Positions 47,601 through 57,440 of a stretch of 64,000 nucleotides of DNA are shown in pieces. A program made the translations under genes and the position numbers. The DNA is taken from positions 248,001 to 312,000 of the forward strand of contig NZ_AWZT01000001.1 of NCBI RefSeq assembly GCF_000472525.1, written 5' to 3'. The notes beneath the pieces were generated by a model, which was not told the origin of the DNA, made no database searches, and was given only the letters and a program-made list of their open reading frames with translations. The stretch comes from Paraburkholderia dilworthii (GTDB taxonomy: Bacteria; Pseudomonadota; Gammaproteobacteria; Burkholderiales; Burkholderiaceae). Within the stretch, counting starts at the first letter, position 1. Every line of letters begins with the position of its first letter.

Positions 47601-48848
47601 TCATCGTCTCGTCCGCGCCTGCGCGAAAACCAGCGTGACTGCCCACAGCAGGAGCGCCGCCATGCTGACTGCAAAGCCAAGCATGCACACGCCGGCCCAA
47701 CCGGCACGCGCATATATGTAGGTGGAAGCGGCCCCGCCCAGACCGCTTCCCGCCGAATAGAAAAGCATGTAGCAACCGACCAGACGGCTTTGCGCTTCAG
47801 GCCGAAGCCTGAAAATCATGCTCTGGTTGATCACATGAACCGCCTGGCCGCCGATGTCGAGCAACACGATGCCCGCGAGCAACGCAAGCATGCTGTGCTG
47901 CATGAAGCCAATCGGTATCCATGACGCGAGCAGACAGACCAGCGCGGCCCCGGTAGTCCACTGTCCAAGGCCACGATCGGCCAGACGTCCGGCTCTGGGT
48001 GCCGCCAACGCTCCGATCGCGCCAACCAGCCCGAAGGCGCCGATCTGCGTGTGCGACATGGAGAACGGCGGTGCGCTGAGCGGTAACACGAGAGCGCTCC
48101 AGAAGATACTGAACGCGCCGAACATGAGCAGCCCAATCGTGCCGCGGACCTGTAGAACGCGTTCCGACGCGAACAGGGTGAGCATCGAGCGGAGCAATTG
48201 CGGGTAGGTCAGTTTGACGGAGTGCATGCGCGGCGCCGGTAACGAAATGCACAGCACGATCAGCATGACTATCGTCAACAGCCCTGAAATCAGATAAACG
48301 GACCGCCACCCGAGCAGGTCGGTGACGAGGCCCGCGAAGGAGCGCGCCATCAGCAGGCCGATCACCACCCCGCTTTGTGCTGCGCCGACCACCCGGCCGC
48401 GCTCCGATTCGTGTGCAAGCGCTGCGGCGTATGCAATGAGTCCTTGCGTCATCGCCGTGCCGAGCATCCCGACTCCAAGCATGCCGATGCCCAGTGTGAG
48501 CGGGGAGCTCACGAACCCCGTCATCGTCAAAGCGGCGGCCAGCAGTATCAGTTGTACGCAAATCAAGCGTTTGCGGTTCACGAGATCGCCGAGCGGCACG
48601 AGAAACAGCAAGGCCAACGCGCAACCCAGCTGTGTGGCGGTGATCACTGCGCCGACCGCTGCCTGACCGATGCCAAAGTCCGCCGCAATCGCGTCGAGCA
48701 GCGGTTGTGCGTAGTAGACGTTGGCGACGCTCATCGCGCAACACACTGACAGAAGCAAAACCAGCGCTGTGGGTATGGTGTGCCGCGTCTGAACTGCACG
48801 CGACCCGATCGGCTCCGTCGCAACGGACGATGTGCATCCAGAATCCAT
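47601..48848 (-). CDS. MFS transporter (drug exporter type)
   Basis: This 415-residue protein has 12 predicted membrane helices. Motif A-like segments lie in the loop after helix 2 (GDLVNRKRLI) and in the second half (GRLADRGLG). The first helix region reads CCAMSVANVYYAQPLLDAIA, common in YdhP/arabinose-efflux-like exporters of this kind. The divergent HxlR regulator at 48999 probably controls it. The ATG at 48848 is preferred over upstream ones. Confidence 0.8.
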   Translation of the reverse strand: MDSGCTSSVATEPIGSRAVQTRHTIPTALVLLLSVCCAMSVANVYYAQPLLDAIAADFGIGQAAVGAVITATQLGCALALLFLVPLGDLVNRKRLICVQLILLAAALTMTGFVSSPLTLGIGMLGVGMLGTAMTQGLIAYAAALAHESERGRVVGAAQSGVVIGLLMARSFAGLVTDLLGWRSVYLISGLLTIVMLIVLCISLPAPRMHSVKLTYPQLLRSMLTLFASERVLQVRGTIGLLMFGAFSIFWSALVLPLSAPPFSMSHTQIGAFGLVGAIGALAAPRAGRLADRGLGQWTTGAALVCLLASWIPIGFMQHSMLALLAGIVLLDIGGQAVHVINQSMIFRLRPEAQSRLVGCYMLFYSAGSGLGGAASTYIYARAGWAGVCMLGFAVSMAALLLWAVTLVFAQARTRR

Positions 48849-48998
48849 ATGTTGCCCTTCCGCGAACTCGGTTGAGTAGTTGCAAAATAAAACTACATGA
48901 AGTGTATTCATGGATGTTTTAAAATGCAACTAGTTCAAAGGCGTGTCGCACTCGCAGCTTCAACGGCGAATATTCCGATTCAACAGGAGGTGGTGCAG

Positions 48999-49454
48999 AT
49001 GGCTGTGCGTAAGAGTCTTGCGGATTCATCATGTCCCGTCGCACGAGCACTTGATATCGTGGGCGACCGGTGGGCATTGCTGATCGTACGCGATGCATTC
49101 GACGGCGTGCGCCGCTTCGGGCAGTTCCAGGAAAACCTCGAGATTGCCCGCAATATACTGACGGACCGTTTGCGGCGTCTCGTCGAAGCGGGCGTGCTGG
49201 AAGTAATTCCCGCGTCGGACGGCTCCGCCTATCAGGAGTACATCCTGACGCCCAAGGGCGAAGCGCTGTTCCCGGTGATCGTCACGTTGCGTCAGTGGGG
49301 CGAAGCCAACCTGTTTCGACGCGGCGAAAAGCGCTCGCAGCTACTCGACCGTACGAGCGGAAAACCCGTGCCGAAGCTGACACTACGCGGCCAGGGCGGA
49401 GAGATGCTCGCGCCGGCTGATACGTTCGTCAAGAAGGTCGCAGTTCGGATGTAG
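48999..49454 (+). CDS. HxlR-family transcription regulator
   Basis: This 151-residue winged-helix protein has the HxlR core: CPVARALDIVGDRWALLIVR (12-31, with the conserved Cys12), RRFGQFQENLEIARNILTDR (38-57) and LEVIPASDGSAYQEYILT. AGGAGG precedes ATG 48999, which is preferred over an in-frame upstream ATG. It is divergent from an MFS exporter, typical of regulation by a redox or small-molecule signal. Confidence 0.85.
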   Translation: MAVRKSLADSSCPVARALDIVGDRWALLIVRDAFDGVRRFGQFQENLEIARNILTDRLRRLVEAGVLEVIPASDGSAYQEYILTPKGEALFPVIVTLRQWGEANLFRRGEKRSQLLDRTSGKPVPKLTLRGQGGEMLAPADTFVKKVAVRM

Positions 49455-49535
49455 TGCGGGCGCCAGCTTCGTAGCGACAGGTGACGCCTGGTCGAACGTA
49501 GTCCGGCTGTAGCGGTGCTGATTGCCTGTCGTCGC

Positions 49536-50414
49536 TCAGCGCGGTGTTACGCGTCGCAGAAAATCGAGCGTCAATGCGGCGATCTCGTCACTCGCTTCCT
49601 CGAGCGCGAAGTGTCCCGCATCCAGCACGTGCACTTCGGCATCGGCAACGTCGCGCTGGTAAGCGTGCGCGCCCGACACTGTGAACGACGGATCGTACTT
49701 GCCCCACGTTACGAGCGTCGGCGGCCGATGTTCGCGCAACCAGGCTTGCCAGCGCGGATACGATTCCAGATTCGTGCGGTAGTCGTAGAACAGGTCCGTC
49801 TGGATTGCTGCCTGTCCGGCACGCGCCAGAAAATGTTGCTCGTCGCGCCAGTTGTCCGGATCGTAGCGCTGCGGATCGGGACTCGTGCCCACGTGGCGCA
49901 GTTTTAACGCGTCCGGTGACGCCAGATTGGCCCGCAAGCGTTCTTCATACTGGGCGCGGTCTTTCCAGAATGCCTTGCGCGTTTCCCACAACGGTCCCAA
50001 CCCTTCTTCATGTGCGACCGCATTCTGAATCACGATTCCCGCCACTTTTTCCGGCCGCGCCATCGCAAGACGGAATCCGACTGGGCCGCCGTAGTCGGCC
50101 ATGAAGAGCACATAGCGATCGAGCTTCAACGCGTCGGTGAAGCGTTCGATGGTTTGCGCGAGATGGTCGAACGTGTACGCGTAACGATCCGGCGCGGGCG
50201 CCTCGCTGTTGCCGAAACCCGGATAGTCCGGCGCGACCAGATGAAACTCCGGCGCGAGAAAAGGCATCAGCGGTTCGTACATCCGCGAGGACGACGGAAA
50301 GCCGTGCAGCAGCAAAACCGTCGGCGCGTCTTTCCGTCCGGCCTCGCGATAGAAGATATCGACGCCGTCCACGTTGACGGTCGGGTAGCGGAAGGTAGAG
50401 CGGGTTGCGTCCAT
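49536..50414 (-). CDS. Alpha/beta hydrolase (epoxide hydrolase/dehalogenase type)
   Basis: This 292-residue enzyme has an oxyanion motif LLLHGFPSSS (near 34-43), a nucleophile elbow ADYGG in which Asp takes the nucleophile place as in epoxide hydrolases and haloalkane dehalogenases, an acid in GKYDPSF and a His in AGHFALEE. It ends 38 bases before the end of the MFS gene, so they may form an operon with it. Substrate unknown. Confidence 0.8.
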   Translation of the reverse strand: MDATRSTFRYPTVNVDGVDIFYREAGRKDAPTVLLLHGFPSSSRMYEPLMPFLAPEFHLVAPDYPGFGNSEAPAPDRYAYTFDHLAQTIERFTDALKLDRYVLFMADYGGPVGFRLAMARPEKVAGIVIQNAVAHEEGLGPLWETRKAFWKDRAQYEERLRANLASPDALKLRHVGTSPDPQRYDPDNWRDEQHFLARAGQAAIQTDLFYDYRTNLESYPRWQAWLREHRPPTLVTWGKYDPSFTVSGAHAYQRDVADAEVHVLDAGHFALEEASDEIAALTLDFLRRVTPR

Positions 50415-50452
50415 GATCGATTCCTCGAGTCGGAAGATGCGGTTAGGCAGTT

Positions 50453-51706
50453 TCAGCGCCGATGCTTGCCCGCAGGCGGCGCGGGTGCTGGCGATTGTGC
50501 CGGTGCGGGGGTCTGCACGACGTGCAGCACGCCGGCCGCCAGTGCGAACGCAGCGGCGGCGAGGCATACGCCCGTCCAGTGGCCGTGCGCCCACGCAGGG
50601 CCGGCCAGCAGCGCACCGATTGCGCTGCCGACAAAAAACAGTCCGGTAAAAAGGCCGTTTACGCGGCCGCGTGCATGCGGATTCAGCAGGTTGACCGCGC
50701 GGCGCCCCAACGCCTGATCGCCGATCACGCCGAGATCGAGCAGCAGCGCCGCGACGATCAGCAGCGTTAGCGAAGCGGCGGGCGGCAGGCCGTCGCTGCC
50801 GCCGAGCAGCGCGATGCCGGTCGCGAGCACGACGATCGCGTGGAAGACGATCGTGGTTTGCCGGTCGAAACCACGGTCGCCGAGGCGTCCGGCGATCGGC
50901 GCGATGATCGTGCTGCCGGCGCCGGCCAGCGCGAACAGGCCGATGCCGGTGTGGCCGAATCGCAGCGGCGCGCTGGCGAGCTTTAACGCGACACTGGTCC
51001 AGAACAGGTTGAATGACACCATCAGCAGGCCTTGATAGAGCGCGCGGCGCCGCAGTACTGGCTCGTCGCGGATCAGATGCAGGAGCGAGCCGATCAGCGC
51101 GGCATACGAGCCGCGGTGCACCGGACGCCGCTCGGGCACATGCGTCCAGAGCCACGCGGTCATCGCGGCGAGCGCGGCGGCATCCATCGCGTAATAGCTA
51201 CGCCATCCGAACGCGCCGGCGATCAGGCTCGCCGCCGGCCGGGACAGCAGCACGCCGAGCATGAGCCCGCTCATCACGTCGCCGACCACGCGGCCGCGAT
51301 CCGCCTCCGGCGCCTGCGAAGCGACCACCGGCACGAGCATCTGGATGGCGCTCGACGTCAGGCCGACGAAGAACGACGCAACCAGAAACGCGACCGGTTC
51401 GCGCGCGGCGGCGATCACTGCTAGCGACATCACCTGCGCGCCGAGTGTCGCGATGATGAGCGGCCGGTTGGGCAACAGATCGACGAGCGGCACCATCAGC
51501 AAAAGGCCAGCGGAATAGCCGGTCAGCGTCAGCATCGTCACCAGATTGGCCCACGCGCCGAGTCCAACAGACGTGGCAAGATCGTTGACCAATCCTTGGG
51601 ACGCGTAAAGACCGAGTACCGCGATGCCGACGGCAATCGCATAGGGGCGCGTCGAAATGCGCGACGCTGTGGCGACGGCGGCGGGACTCAGTTCGCTCTC
51701 TGGCAT
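50453..51706 (-). CDS. MFS transporter
   Basis: This 417-residue protein has 12 predicted membrane helices, with motif A-like GRLGDRGFDRQT in the middle loop and a Pro/Ala-rich C-terminal tail (TPAPAQSPAPAPPAGK). AGGAG precedes the ATG at 51706. It resembles the exporter at 47601-48848 in general design but is a distinct gene. The divergent LysR regulator is a likely controller. Confidence 0.8.
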   Translation of the reverse strand: MPESELSPAAVATASRISTRPYAIAVGIAVLGLYASQGLVNDLATSVGLGAWANLVTMLTLTGYSAGLLLMVPLVDLLPNRPLIIATLGAQVMSLAVIAAAREPVAFLVASFFVGLTSSAIQMLVPVVASQAPEADRGRVVGDVMSGLMLGVLLSRPAASLIAGAFGWRSYYAMDAAALAAMTAWLWTHVPERRPVHRGSYAALIGSLLHLIRDEPVLRRRALYQGLLMVSFNLFWTSVALKLASAPLRFGHTGIGLFALAGAGSTIIAPIAGRLGDRGFDRQTTIVFHAIVVLATGIALLGGSDGLPPAASLTLLIVAALLLDLGVIGDQALGRRAVNLLNPHARGRVNGLFTGLFFVGSAIGALLAGPAWAHGHWTGVCLAAAAFALAAGVLHVVQTPAPAQSPAPAPPAGKHRR

Positions 51707-51798
51707 GTGCGTGCACTCCTGAAAAACCATGCGTTGCATCCTACTCGCGTCTGTCTGATAGATAATCGGTGCGTAAATTGACTCTTTCTCCTTAAAAA

Positions 51799-52701
51799 AT
51801 GGATAGTGGATCGTTACGCGACCTCGAAACCTTTGTCGCTATTGCGGAAGAGGGCAATCTGACCGCCGCGGCACGACGCCTCGACAAGTCGTTGCAGGCG
51901 GTGAGCCGCTCGCTGCGGGTGCTCGAACGCGAGGCGGGCACGCTGCTCGTCGCGCGCACCACGCGCACATGCCGGCTCACCACCGCGGGCGAGAAGTTCT
52001 ATACGCGGATCAAGCAGGTGCTCGGCGATCTTGCGATGGCGCGCGCGGAACTCGCCGACTACGCGACGACCGTGTCCGGGCGTTTGCGCATCTGCGGTCC
52101 GACACTGTTCGGTCCGCGCTACATCGCGCCGCTGCTGGCGGCGTTTCTGGCGCGCTATCCCGAACTCACGGCATCGCTGGATCTTTCCGAGGACTACGAC
52201 GATCCGGCGACAAGCCGAGCCGACGTCACCATCCGTATCGGCGAGACGCCCGACTCGAATCTGATTGCGCGGCGGCTCGGCACTATCCGCCGCGTGACAT
52301 TCGCGTCGCCTGCGTATCTGGAAGCGCGAGGGCGTCCGCTGCGGCCAGTGGATCTCAGGCAGCACGACTGCGTGGTGCGCTCGGCGCTACCGGATGCGTC
52401 GCTCTGGCGTTACCGCAGCAAACGCGGCGAGGAGGAGTCGGTGCAGGTGCGCGGCCGCTTCGAAAGCAACAGCACGGCGGCCCTGAACGATGCGGTGGCC
52501 AGCGGTCTCGGCATCGGTCGGGCGGCGTACTGGCAGATCGGTGAACTCGAGCAGCAGCGCCGCGTGGAACTTGTCCTGAGCGACTACGAACTCTCTCCGC
52601 TGCCGTTACAGGCACTATGGCTACCGACGCGGCGTCTGCCGGCGCGCACGCGTCTGTTCGTGGAATTTCTGGCGGCGCGGCTCGAAAACGTCGCGCTGTA
52701 G
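51799..52701 (+). CDS. LysR-family transcription regulator
   Basis: This 300-residue protein has the LysR HTH (LRDLETFVAIAEEGNLTAAA ... LEREAGTLLVARTTR, 6-56) and a substrate-binding part (ISGRLRI-type start at about 90). It is of the AaeR/DsdC-like CrgA style with a short RLP tail. It is divergent from the MFS/hydrolase pair and probably regulates them. Confidence 0.85.
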   Translation: MDSGSLRDLETFVAIAEEGNLTAAARRLDKSLQAVSRSLRVLEREAGTLLVARTTRTCRLTTAGEKFYTRIKQVLGDLAMARAELADYATTVSGRLRICGPTLFGPRYIAPLLAAFLARYPELTASLDLSEDYDDPATSRADVTIRIGETPDSNLIARRLGTIRRVTFASPAYLEARGRPLRPVDLRQHDCVVRSALPDASLWRYRSKRGEEESVQVRGRFESNSTAALNDAVASGLGIGRAAYWQIGELEQQRRVELVLSDYELSPLPLQALWLPTRRLPARTRLFVEFLAARLENVAL

Positions 52702-53044
52702 TACGGCGGGCGGTCGGGCCGATCAGCGGCGCGCGTTCTGCAACGCCTCGCCGGGACGCAGGATAAAAAGACGACGCAGTGCCTTTTCAGTTGCAATGTT
52801 GCAATGTTAATGGCGCGCGTTTGCATCGCGAACACGTTCTTGGCTGTCGGCGCGCGCGGCTCCTCGTTCGGCGTCGAGCCGATATCACGGCGTGTTCAGG
52901 ATTGCATCTTCGTCGCGATGAGTAAGCGCACTGCGAGGACGTTGCAGACCTTCGACGTCTCCACAAAAATCGACGACAATGTTCGTAACCAACGACTGCG
53001 AATCGTGCTCCGCGTGCGAAAACGCCGCTCAACTGAAAGGCAAC
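52702..53044. other. Intergenic region, nothing defined
   Basis: The stretch holds short AT-richer patches near 52790-52810 (repeated TTGCAATGTT) that could be promoter DNA for the downstream secreted protein, but no complete signal stands out. Confidence 0.35.
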
Positions 53045-53476
53045 ATGAGAAGACTGCTAGTTGCTGCGCTTGCAGCCACCTCTTTCGCGACTTGCGTTCA
53101 TGCGCAAAGCAACGAGTCCGGCCCGCTCGATACGCCCTCGGGCAACCTGCAATTCGTGCGCGTCGACCGCGATTTCACGGCGATGCTCGACAAGGAGGTT
53201 TTCGATCGTTTCAGCGCGAACACGCTCACGCATTTCGACGACATGGGCCGCGCAAACGACACAATCGCGCGCGCGCTCGTGCAAACCGATTCCGGTCCGG
53301 TGCTATACGACTTTCGCCACCGCCCGCCGCTTGTTCAGCGCGTTGGCATGCGCATCACAGTCAGGCGCGTATTCTGGCAGGGCGATGAAGTCGTGATGCA
53401 AGGCTCGCAAGGCTGGTTCGGATTCAAGCGCGGCGTGCTGACGAAGTTGCAGTCGTCCACGACGACATACCATTGA
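53045..53476 (+). CDS. Secreted protein of 143 residues, unknown
   Basis: A signal peptide (MRRLLVAALAATSFATCVHA, cleaved near 20) precedes a soluble beta-rich domain with a FWQGDEVVMQGSQGWFGFKR segment. AAAGG precedes ATG 53045. The 3' end overlaps the convergent pyrophosphatase gene by 53 bases. No family was recognised. Confidence 0.6.
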   Translation: MRRLLVAALAATSFATCVHAQSNESGPLDTPSGNLQFVRVDRDFTAMLDKEVFDRFSANTLTHFDDMGRANDTIARALVQTDSGPVLYDFRHRPPLVQRVGMRITVRRVFWQGDEVVMQGSQGWFGFKRGVLTKLQSSTTTYH

Positions 53477-54386
53477 ATAACTCCATGCCGAGGGCACGCT
53501 CGCGCGTGTGCTGCGAGGAGCCATCCGCGACGCGGCACGCGTGATCGAGCAAATCTTCGGCAGAGCCGCTGCCATTGTTCGCATCGAGACCGCTGTTCAG
53601 AACTAGCCAGCCGTCTTTTTCCGCAGACGGGCCCGCGCCCGTCACGAGGATGGTTTGCATCGCCATTGCGTCGGAGCCGGGGTTGTCGTGCGAAACCAGG
53701 TGGAACGGATCGCTCGCTCCGGTCAGCGCGGTGACTCGCATGATCCGGTAACGGTTGCCGTTAAGCGTGTCCCAATGCCACTCGCCGGGCGCGTCTTTCG
53801 CGTGGCTGGCGAGTGCGTCGCTGATATCGCGGCGCATGCAATCGATATGAATGTGCAACTGGTTTTGCGAGCGGCGGAATTGCGAATTGATTTCCAGGCC
53901 TAACTGATTGTCGGGCAATGTCCGCTTGACCGAGCGATTCACGTAGCTGCGCGCGGCCCACGCATCGGACCAGTAGCTCGGCGCTTGCGGCGCGAGCACG
54001 AGCGGGCTTTCGATGCCGCTAATACGATCCGTCGGAATCAGCAGATACTGCGAGCGTCCAACGATGTCTTTCAGGATTGCATAGCGTTTGTCGAGATCCA
54101 CCAACGTGCATTGGCCAGGCGTGCCGGTCGCCTGTTGCGACGGCACACAGCGCATGTTGACGATCTTCCACAACGCGTTTGAATCGACGGCTGCGAGGCG
54201 CGCGCATCCGGCAGCGGCAAGCGCGATGCCGACTGCCGCTATGACCCGCCGGAAGTAACTTGCGCGCTTATGCGATGGTCCGTGGTCATCGGGTTCCGAG
54301 AGTGAAAGCGCGTTTTCGGGCGTTGTTATCGGCGCGTGAGCGTGAGCATGAGCACGAGCATGAGCCAGGGCATTTTCCATCGGCAT
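53424..54386 (-). CDS. cdh: CDP-diacylglycerol pyrophosphatase-like protein
   Basis: This 320-residue protein has a His/Ala-rich N-terminus, a membrane/lipoprotein-like segment (VIAAVGIALAAAGCA, about 48-62), and a Cdh domain with LWKIVNMRCVP, PTDRISGIES, INSQFRRSQNQLHIHIDC (HIT-like histidines) and a SHDNPGSDAMAMQTILV segment. Such enzymes split CDP-diacylglycerol into phosphatidate and CMP at the inner membrane. The true start may be further inside than the ATG at 54386. It overlaps a convergent gene at its 3' end. Confidence 0.75.
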   Translation of the reverse strand: MPMENALAHARAHAHAHAPITTPENALSLSEPDDHGPSHKRASYFRRVIAAVGIALAAAGCARLAAVDSNALWKIVNMRCVPSQQATGTPGQCTLVDLDKRYAILKDIVGRSQYLLIPTDRISGIESPLVLAPQAPSYWSDAWAARSYVNRSVKRTLPDNQLGLEINSQFRRSQNQLHIHIDCMRRDISDALASHAKDAPGEWHWDTLNGNRYRIMRVTALTGASDPFHLVSHDNPGSDAMAMQTILVTGAGPSAEKDGWLVLNSGLDANNGSGSAEDLLDHACRVADGSSQHTRERALGMELFNGMSSWTTATSSARRA

Positions 54387-54397
54387 GTTTATCTGGT

Positions 54398-55852
54398 TTA
54401 AAGCACGGGCGGCGGCAATTGACCGAGCACCTGTTCGAACGCCACGCCGATCGCGAGCAGGCGCCTGTCGCTGCCGAGCGGTCCATCCAGTTCGAGACCG
54501 ACCGGCAAACCCTGTGCGCTTATTCCCGCGGGCAACGACAGTCCCGGAATGCCGGACGTGCTGGCCGGATCGGTGTTGTGCAGGAACGCCTCCATCGTGT
54601 CAACAGGCGGCGCGCCGTCAATCGATACCGTCGACGAACCGCTAATCTCGTCGATTGGCACGGCGGCAAGCCGTGTGGTCGGAAATAGCAGTGCATCGAG
54701 ACGTTCGTCGGTGAAAGTGGTGGCGATGTAGGCCTGCAACAGCGGCCGCCAGTGATTGAGCGCCGCCTCATAGTGCGAGTCGAGGGAGCCCGCGAGCACC
54801 TCGTCATAGATTGCGCGCACATCGGGACTCGCGATGCGGGCCGCCAGTTCGCCGACCGTCTGCACCGGCGCCTGGTTCGCGGCGAGCCACGCGTTCACAT
54901 CGCCGAGCGCTTCGTGGATAGCAATCGGGCCGCCGACCATGCCGTTAAGCCGATCGAGTTCGCTCATCGCCACCGGCACGAAAACCACGCCCGCTGCTTC
55001 GAGCCGTTTGAGCGCGGCGCGCGCGACGTCCTCGACCTGGCGCTCCAGCCCCTCCCACAGCGGCGCCGGCAAGCCAACGCGCAAGCCGTTCAGCGCGACG
55101 GTGGGCAGTGGACCTGCACCGGTAATCACGCCGTCGAGCAGCGCGATATCGGCAGCACTGCGCGCCATCGGCCCGACCGTATCGCGCGTATGGCTGATCG
55201 GCACGACGGCGTCCGGATCGTGATAGCGCCGCTCGGCGCCACCGTTGCCGACCGACGGACGAAAGCCCGCGGTGCCGGTCAACGCGGCGGGAATGCGCGT
55301 CGAGCCGCCGGTGTCCGTGCCGAGGCCCGCGGGGACGATGCGTGCGGCAATCGCCACCGCCGTGCCGCCCGACGAGCCGCCAGGAATCAGCGTGGGATCG
55401 TACGGGTTACGCACCGGACGCGCATGCGTCGCGAAATTCGTACTCGTGATGCCGAACGCGAGTTCGTGCATGTTCGCTTTGCCGAGAATAATCGCACCCG
55501 CGTCGAGGAGCCGTTGCACCGAACGCGCATTGGTCTTTGGCACGAAGCCTTCGAGAGCCGGCGTGCCCGCCGAGGTTTGCAGTCCCACGGTATTGATGTT
55601 GTCTTTCACGACGATCGGCAGCCCCGCAAGCGGCAGTTGCGCCCGGGCTGCGGCGGGCAGCGCGTCGATGCGTCGCCCGGCCGCGAGTGCGCCGTCGAGG
55701 TCGATCACGGTCAGTGCGTTGAGCGTTTCGAGCGCCGCCGCGCGCGCGAGTAATGTCGCGATGTAGTCGGTTGCCTTGAGCCGGCCCGACTGGATCGCGG
55801 CGACGGCTTCGGTTGCGCTCAACGCGAGCTGTTCATCGACGGTCCATGTCAT
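54398..55852 (-). CDS. Amidase (amidase signature family)
   Basis: This 484-residue enzyme has the Ser-Ser-Lys core: Lys in PIVVKDNINT (near 82), then PGGSSGGTAVA and GTDTGGSTRIPA. The general form resembles indoleacetamide hydrolase and mandelamide amidase. It hydrolyses an amide to acid and ammonia; the substrate cannot be told. It ends 11 bases before the start of the pyrophosphatase gene on the same strand. Confidence 0.8.
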   Translation of the reverse strand: MTWTVDEQLALSATEAVAAIQSGRLKATDYIATLLARAAALETLNALTVIDLDGALAAGRRIDALPAAARAQLPLAGLPIVVKDNINTVGLQTSAGTPALEGFVPKTNARSVQRLLDAGAIILGKANMHELAFGITSTNFATHARPVRNPYDPTLIPGGSSGGTAVAIAARIVPAGLGTDTGGSTRIPAALTGTAGFRPSVGNGGAERRYHDPDAVVPISHTRDTVGPMARSAADIALLDGVITGAGPLPTVALNGLRVGLPAPLWEGLERQVEDVARAALKRLEAAGVVFVPVAMSELDRLNGMVGGPIAIHEALGDVNAWLAANQAPVQTVGELAARIASPDVRAIYDEVLAGSLDSHYEAALNHWRPLLQAYIATTFTDERLDALLFPTTRLAAVPIDEISGSSTVSIDGAPPVDTMEAFLHNTDPASTSGIPGLSLPAGISAQGLPVGLELDGPLGSDRRLLAIGVAFEQVLGQLPPPVL

Positions 55853-55863
55853 GGACGTACTCC

Positions 55864-56784
55864 TTATCGTTCAGTGTCCGTTCGGCGCGAACGTTTGATG
55901 GAGCGCAGCGCGAATCGCGCAAGCGCAGGCACGAGCCGCGGACGCAGCAGCCGCGCGTCGTAGCCGCTCATGCGGCGTTCGTTTTGCGCGAGACATAGCT
56001 CGATGAGCTCGGGCGTTTCGAGCCCCTTGCCGATCACGCTGCTGTTCGCCGGCAGAAAGTTGGAGTCGCGCGCGACGCCGTTTGCGTCGATGCCCTTTGC
56101 GATCGCCAGACGTTCCCAGATCAGCACCGCCCAGATCGCGGTCACCCGCAAACGCGTGCCACGGCCTGCGCGATAGCGGCATGGTATGTCGATGCCACGC
56201 GACCCAGTTGATGAAAAACAGAATGTGGCGCGCCTCTTCCTGAATTGCGGGCTCGAACGTTTTGACGACGGCTTCGGGAAAATAGCCCGACTGCCGCGCG
56301 GCGCGAAAGAGGCCGAACGCGAAGAAACTGTCGATGCACTCGCTGTAGCCGGTGCGCATCTATGCCCATTCGGGATCGCGCGGCGGGGGATAGTGCGGCT
56401 CGGCGCGATCTCGATACCGTATGCGGCAATCAGTTTGGCGAGCACGCGTTTGTGACGGGCCTCTTCGTCGCCGTCCATCGTGATGGCTTCGCGCAGCAGC
56501 GGGTCGCTCAATTGCGCAGCGTAGGTGTGAACGTTGATCGATGCGCGGCCTTCGGTTTGCACGGCGATGTCCCAGATCGGTAGCGAGCAGAGCCGCTCCA
56601 GCGCATCCGGCGATAGCGCCGGCCAGTCGACCACGGCGGGTTTGTAGGGATCGTGAGTCTCGAGCAGCATGCGGCAGAACATGTGCTTGTGCGCGTCGGA
56701 GCCGATCTTCACGCGGGCAGTGCCGGTGAATGTCCAGCGGCGCAGGCTGTGGTCTTCGGCTACATCTGTCAATGTGTCGGACAT
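55864..56784 (-). pseudogene. Ferritin-like (diiron) domain protein, frameshifted
   Basis: Three reading frames must be joined to get a whole protein. The first (ATG 56784 to about 56400) gives an N-terminus with EEARHKRVLAKLIAAYGIEI. A second frame (about 56400-56160), starting after a TAG at 56361-56363, gives [14 protein letters not shown] and [19 protein letters not shown], the diiron helix. The first frame then resumes with [17 protein letters not shown] to the stop. An indel near 56400, a nonsense codon, and another indel near 56170 break it. It was a ferritin-like oxidoreductase or stress protein. Confidence 0.65.
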
Positions 56785-56892
56785 GGCATGCATACAGAGA
56801 GCGAACTCGAAGTGTCGCCTATTCTGTCACATTGCCCCGAAATACGGCGCCAGCGGTGCACGGGCGCAGGCGCTCGATCGTCAGTGCCGGTG

Positions 56893-57108
56893 TCACTGCT
56901 GATTATCGACCCACATGCGTCCCCAGCGAAACGCGTAGGCGAGCGCGTGTTCTTCGTCGAAAAAATAGTCGAGCGCATCGAAGCAATACGCCTGGCTACG
57001 GCTCGCGCTGGCTTTTTCGATGGTCAGGTTGGCGGCGAACAGCCCATTGGGCAAACGTTGCACCGTCGGTGCGACTTCGTAGCCCTTGTAGCGGAAATGT
57101 GAATTCAT
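56893..57108 (-). CDS. Small conserved-type protein of 71 residues
   Basis: The product starts MNSHFRYKGYEVAPTVQRL, has alpha-beta style (AANLTIEKASASRSQAYCFD) and ends RWGRMWVDNQQ. Proteins of this size and opening are common in Burkholderia and of unknown function. The ATG at 57108 is preferred to one at 57156. Confidence 0.55.
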   Translation of the reverse strand: MNSHFRYKGYEVAPTVQRLPNGLFAANLTIEKASASRSQAYCFDALDYFFDEEHALAYAFRWGRMWVDNQQ

Positions 57109-57440
57109 AGTCGTGGCAGTGAAGATGCCCGCGTCAGTTGCAAGAAGCCGGTGCATATGACGCCACGCATTGGTGTTTGCGTTGACATCAGGCGGCGGAT
57201 GAGTCGGCGGGCAGGCTCAAGCGTAGGCCGCACTGAAGGGGCCCGTGAACCAATCATTCTTCGCCAAGCAAATCAGCGGATATCCGGAACGCTTGTCGGA
57301 AGATCGGGTAACGGCGTGTTTGCCGGTTCGGACACACTATCGCGCCTGGAGCGCGATGGGTCTGTTATGTGGCGCACGGTTCGTGCGAGCGTGAGCGCCC
57401 CGGGTCCGCGAATGCGGCCGGGGGTGCCGTAGAAGAGGGC
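57109..57440. other. Intergenic region, nothing defined
   Basis: Only short GC dyads such as GCGCCTGGAGCGC (57339-57351) are seen. No complete gene or promoter pair is convincing. Confidence 0.35.
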
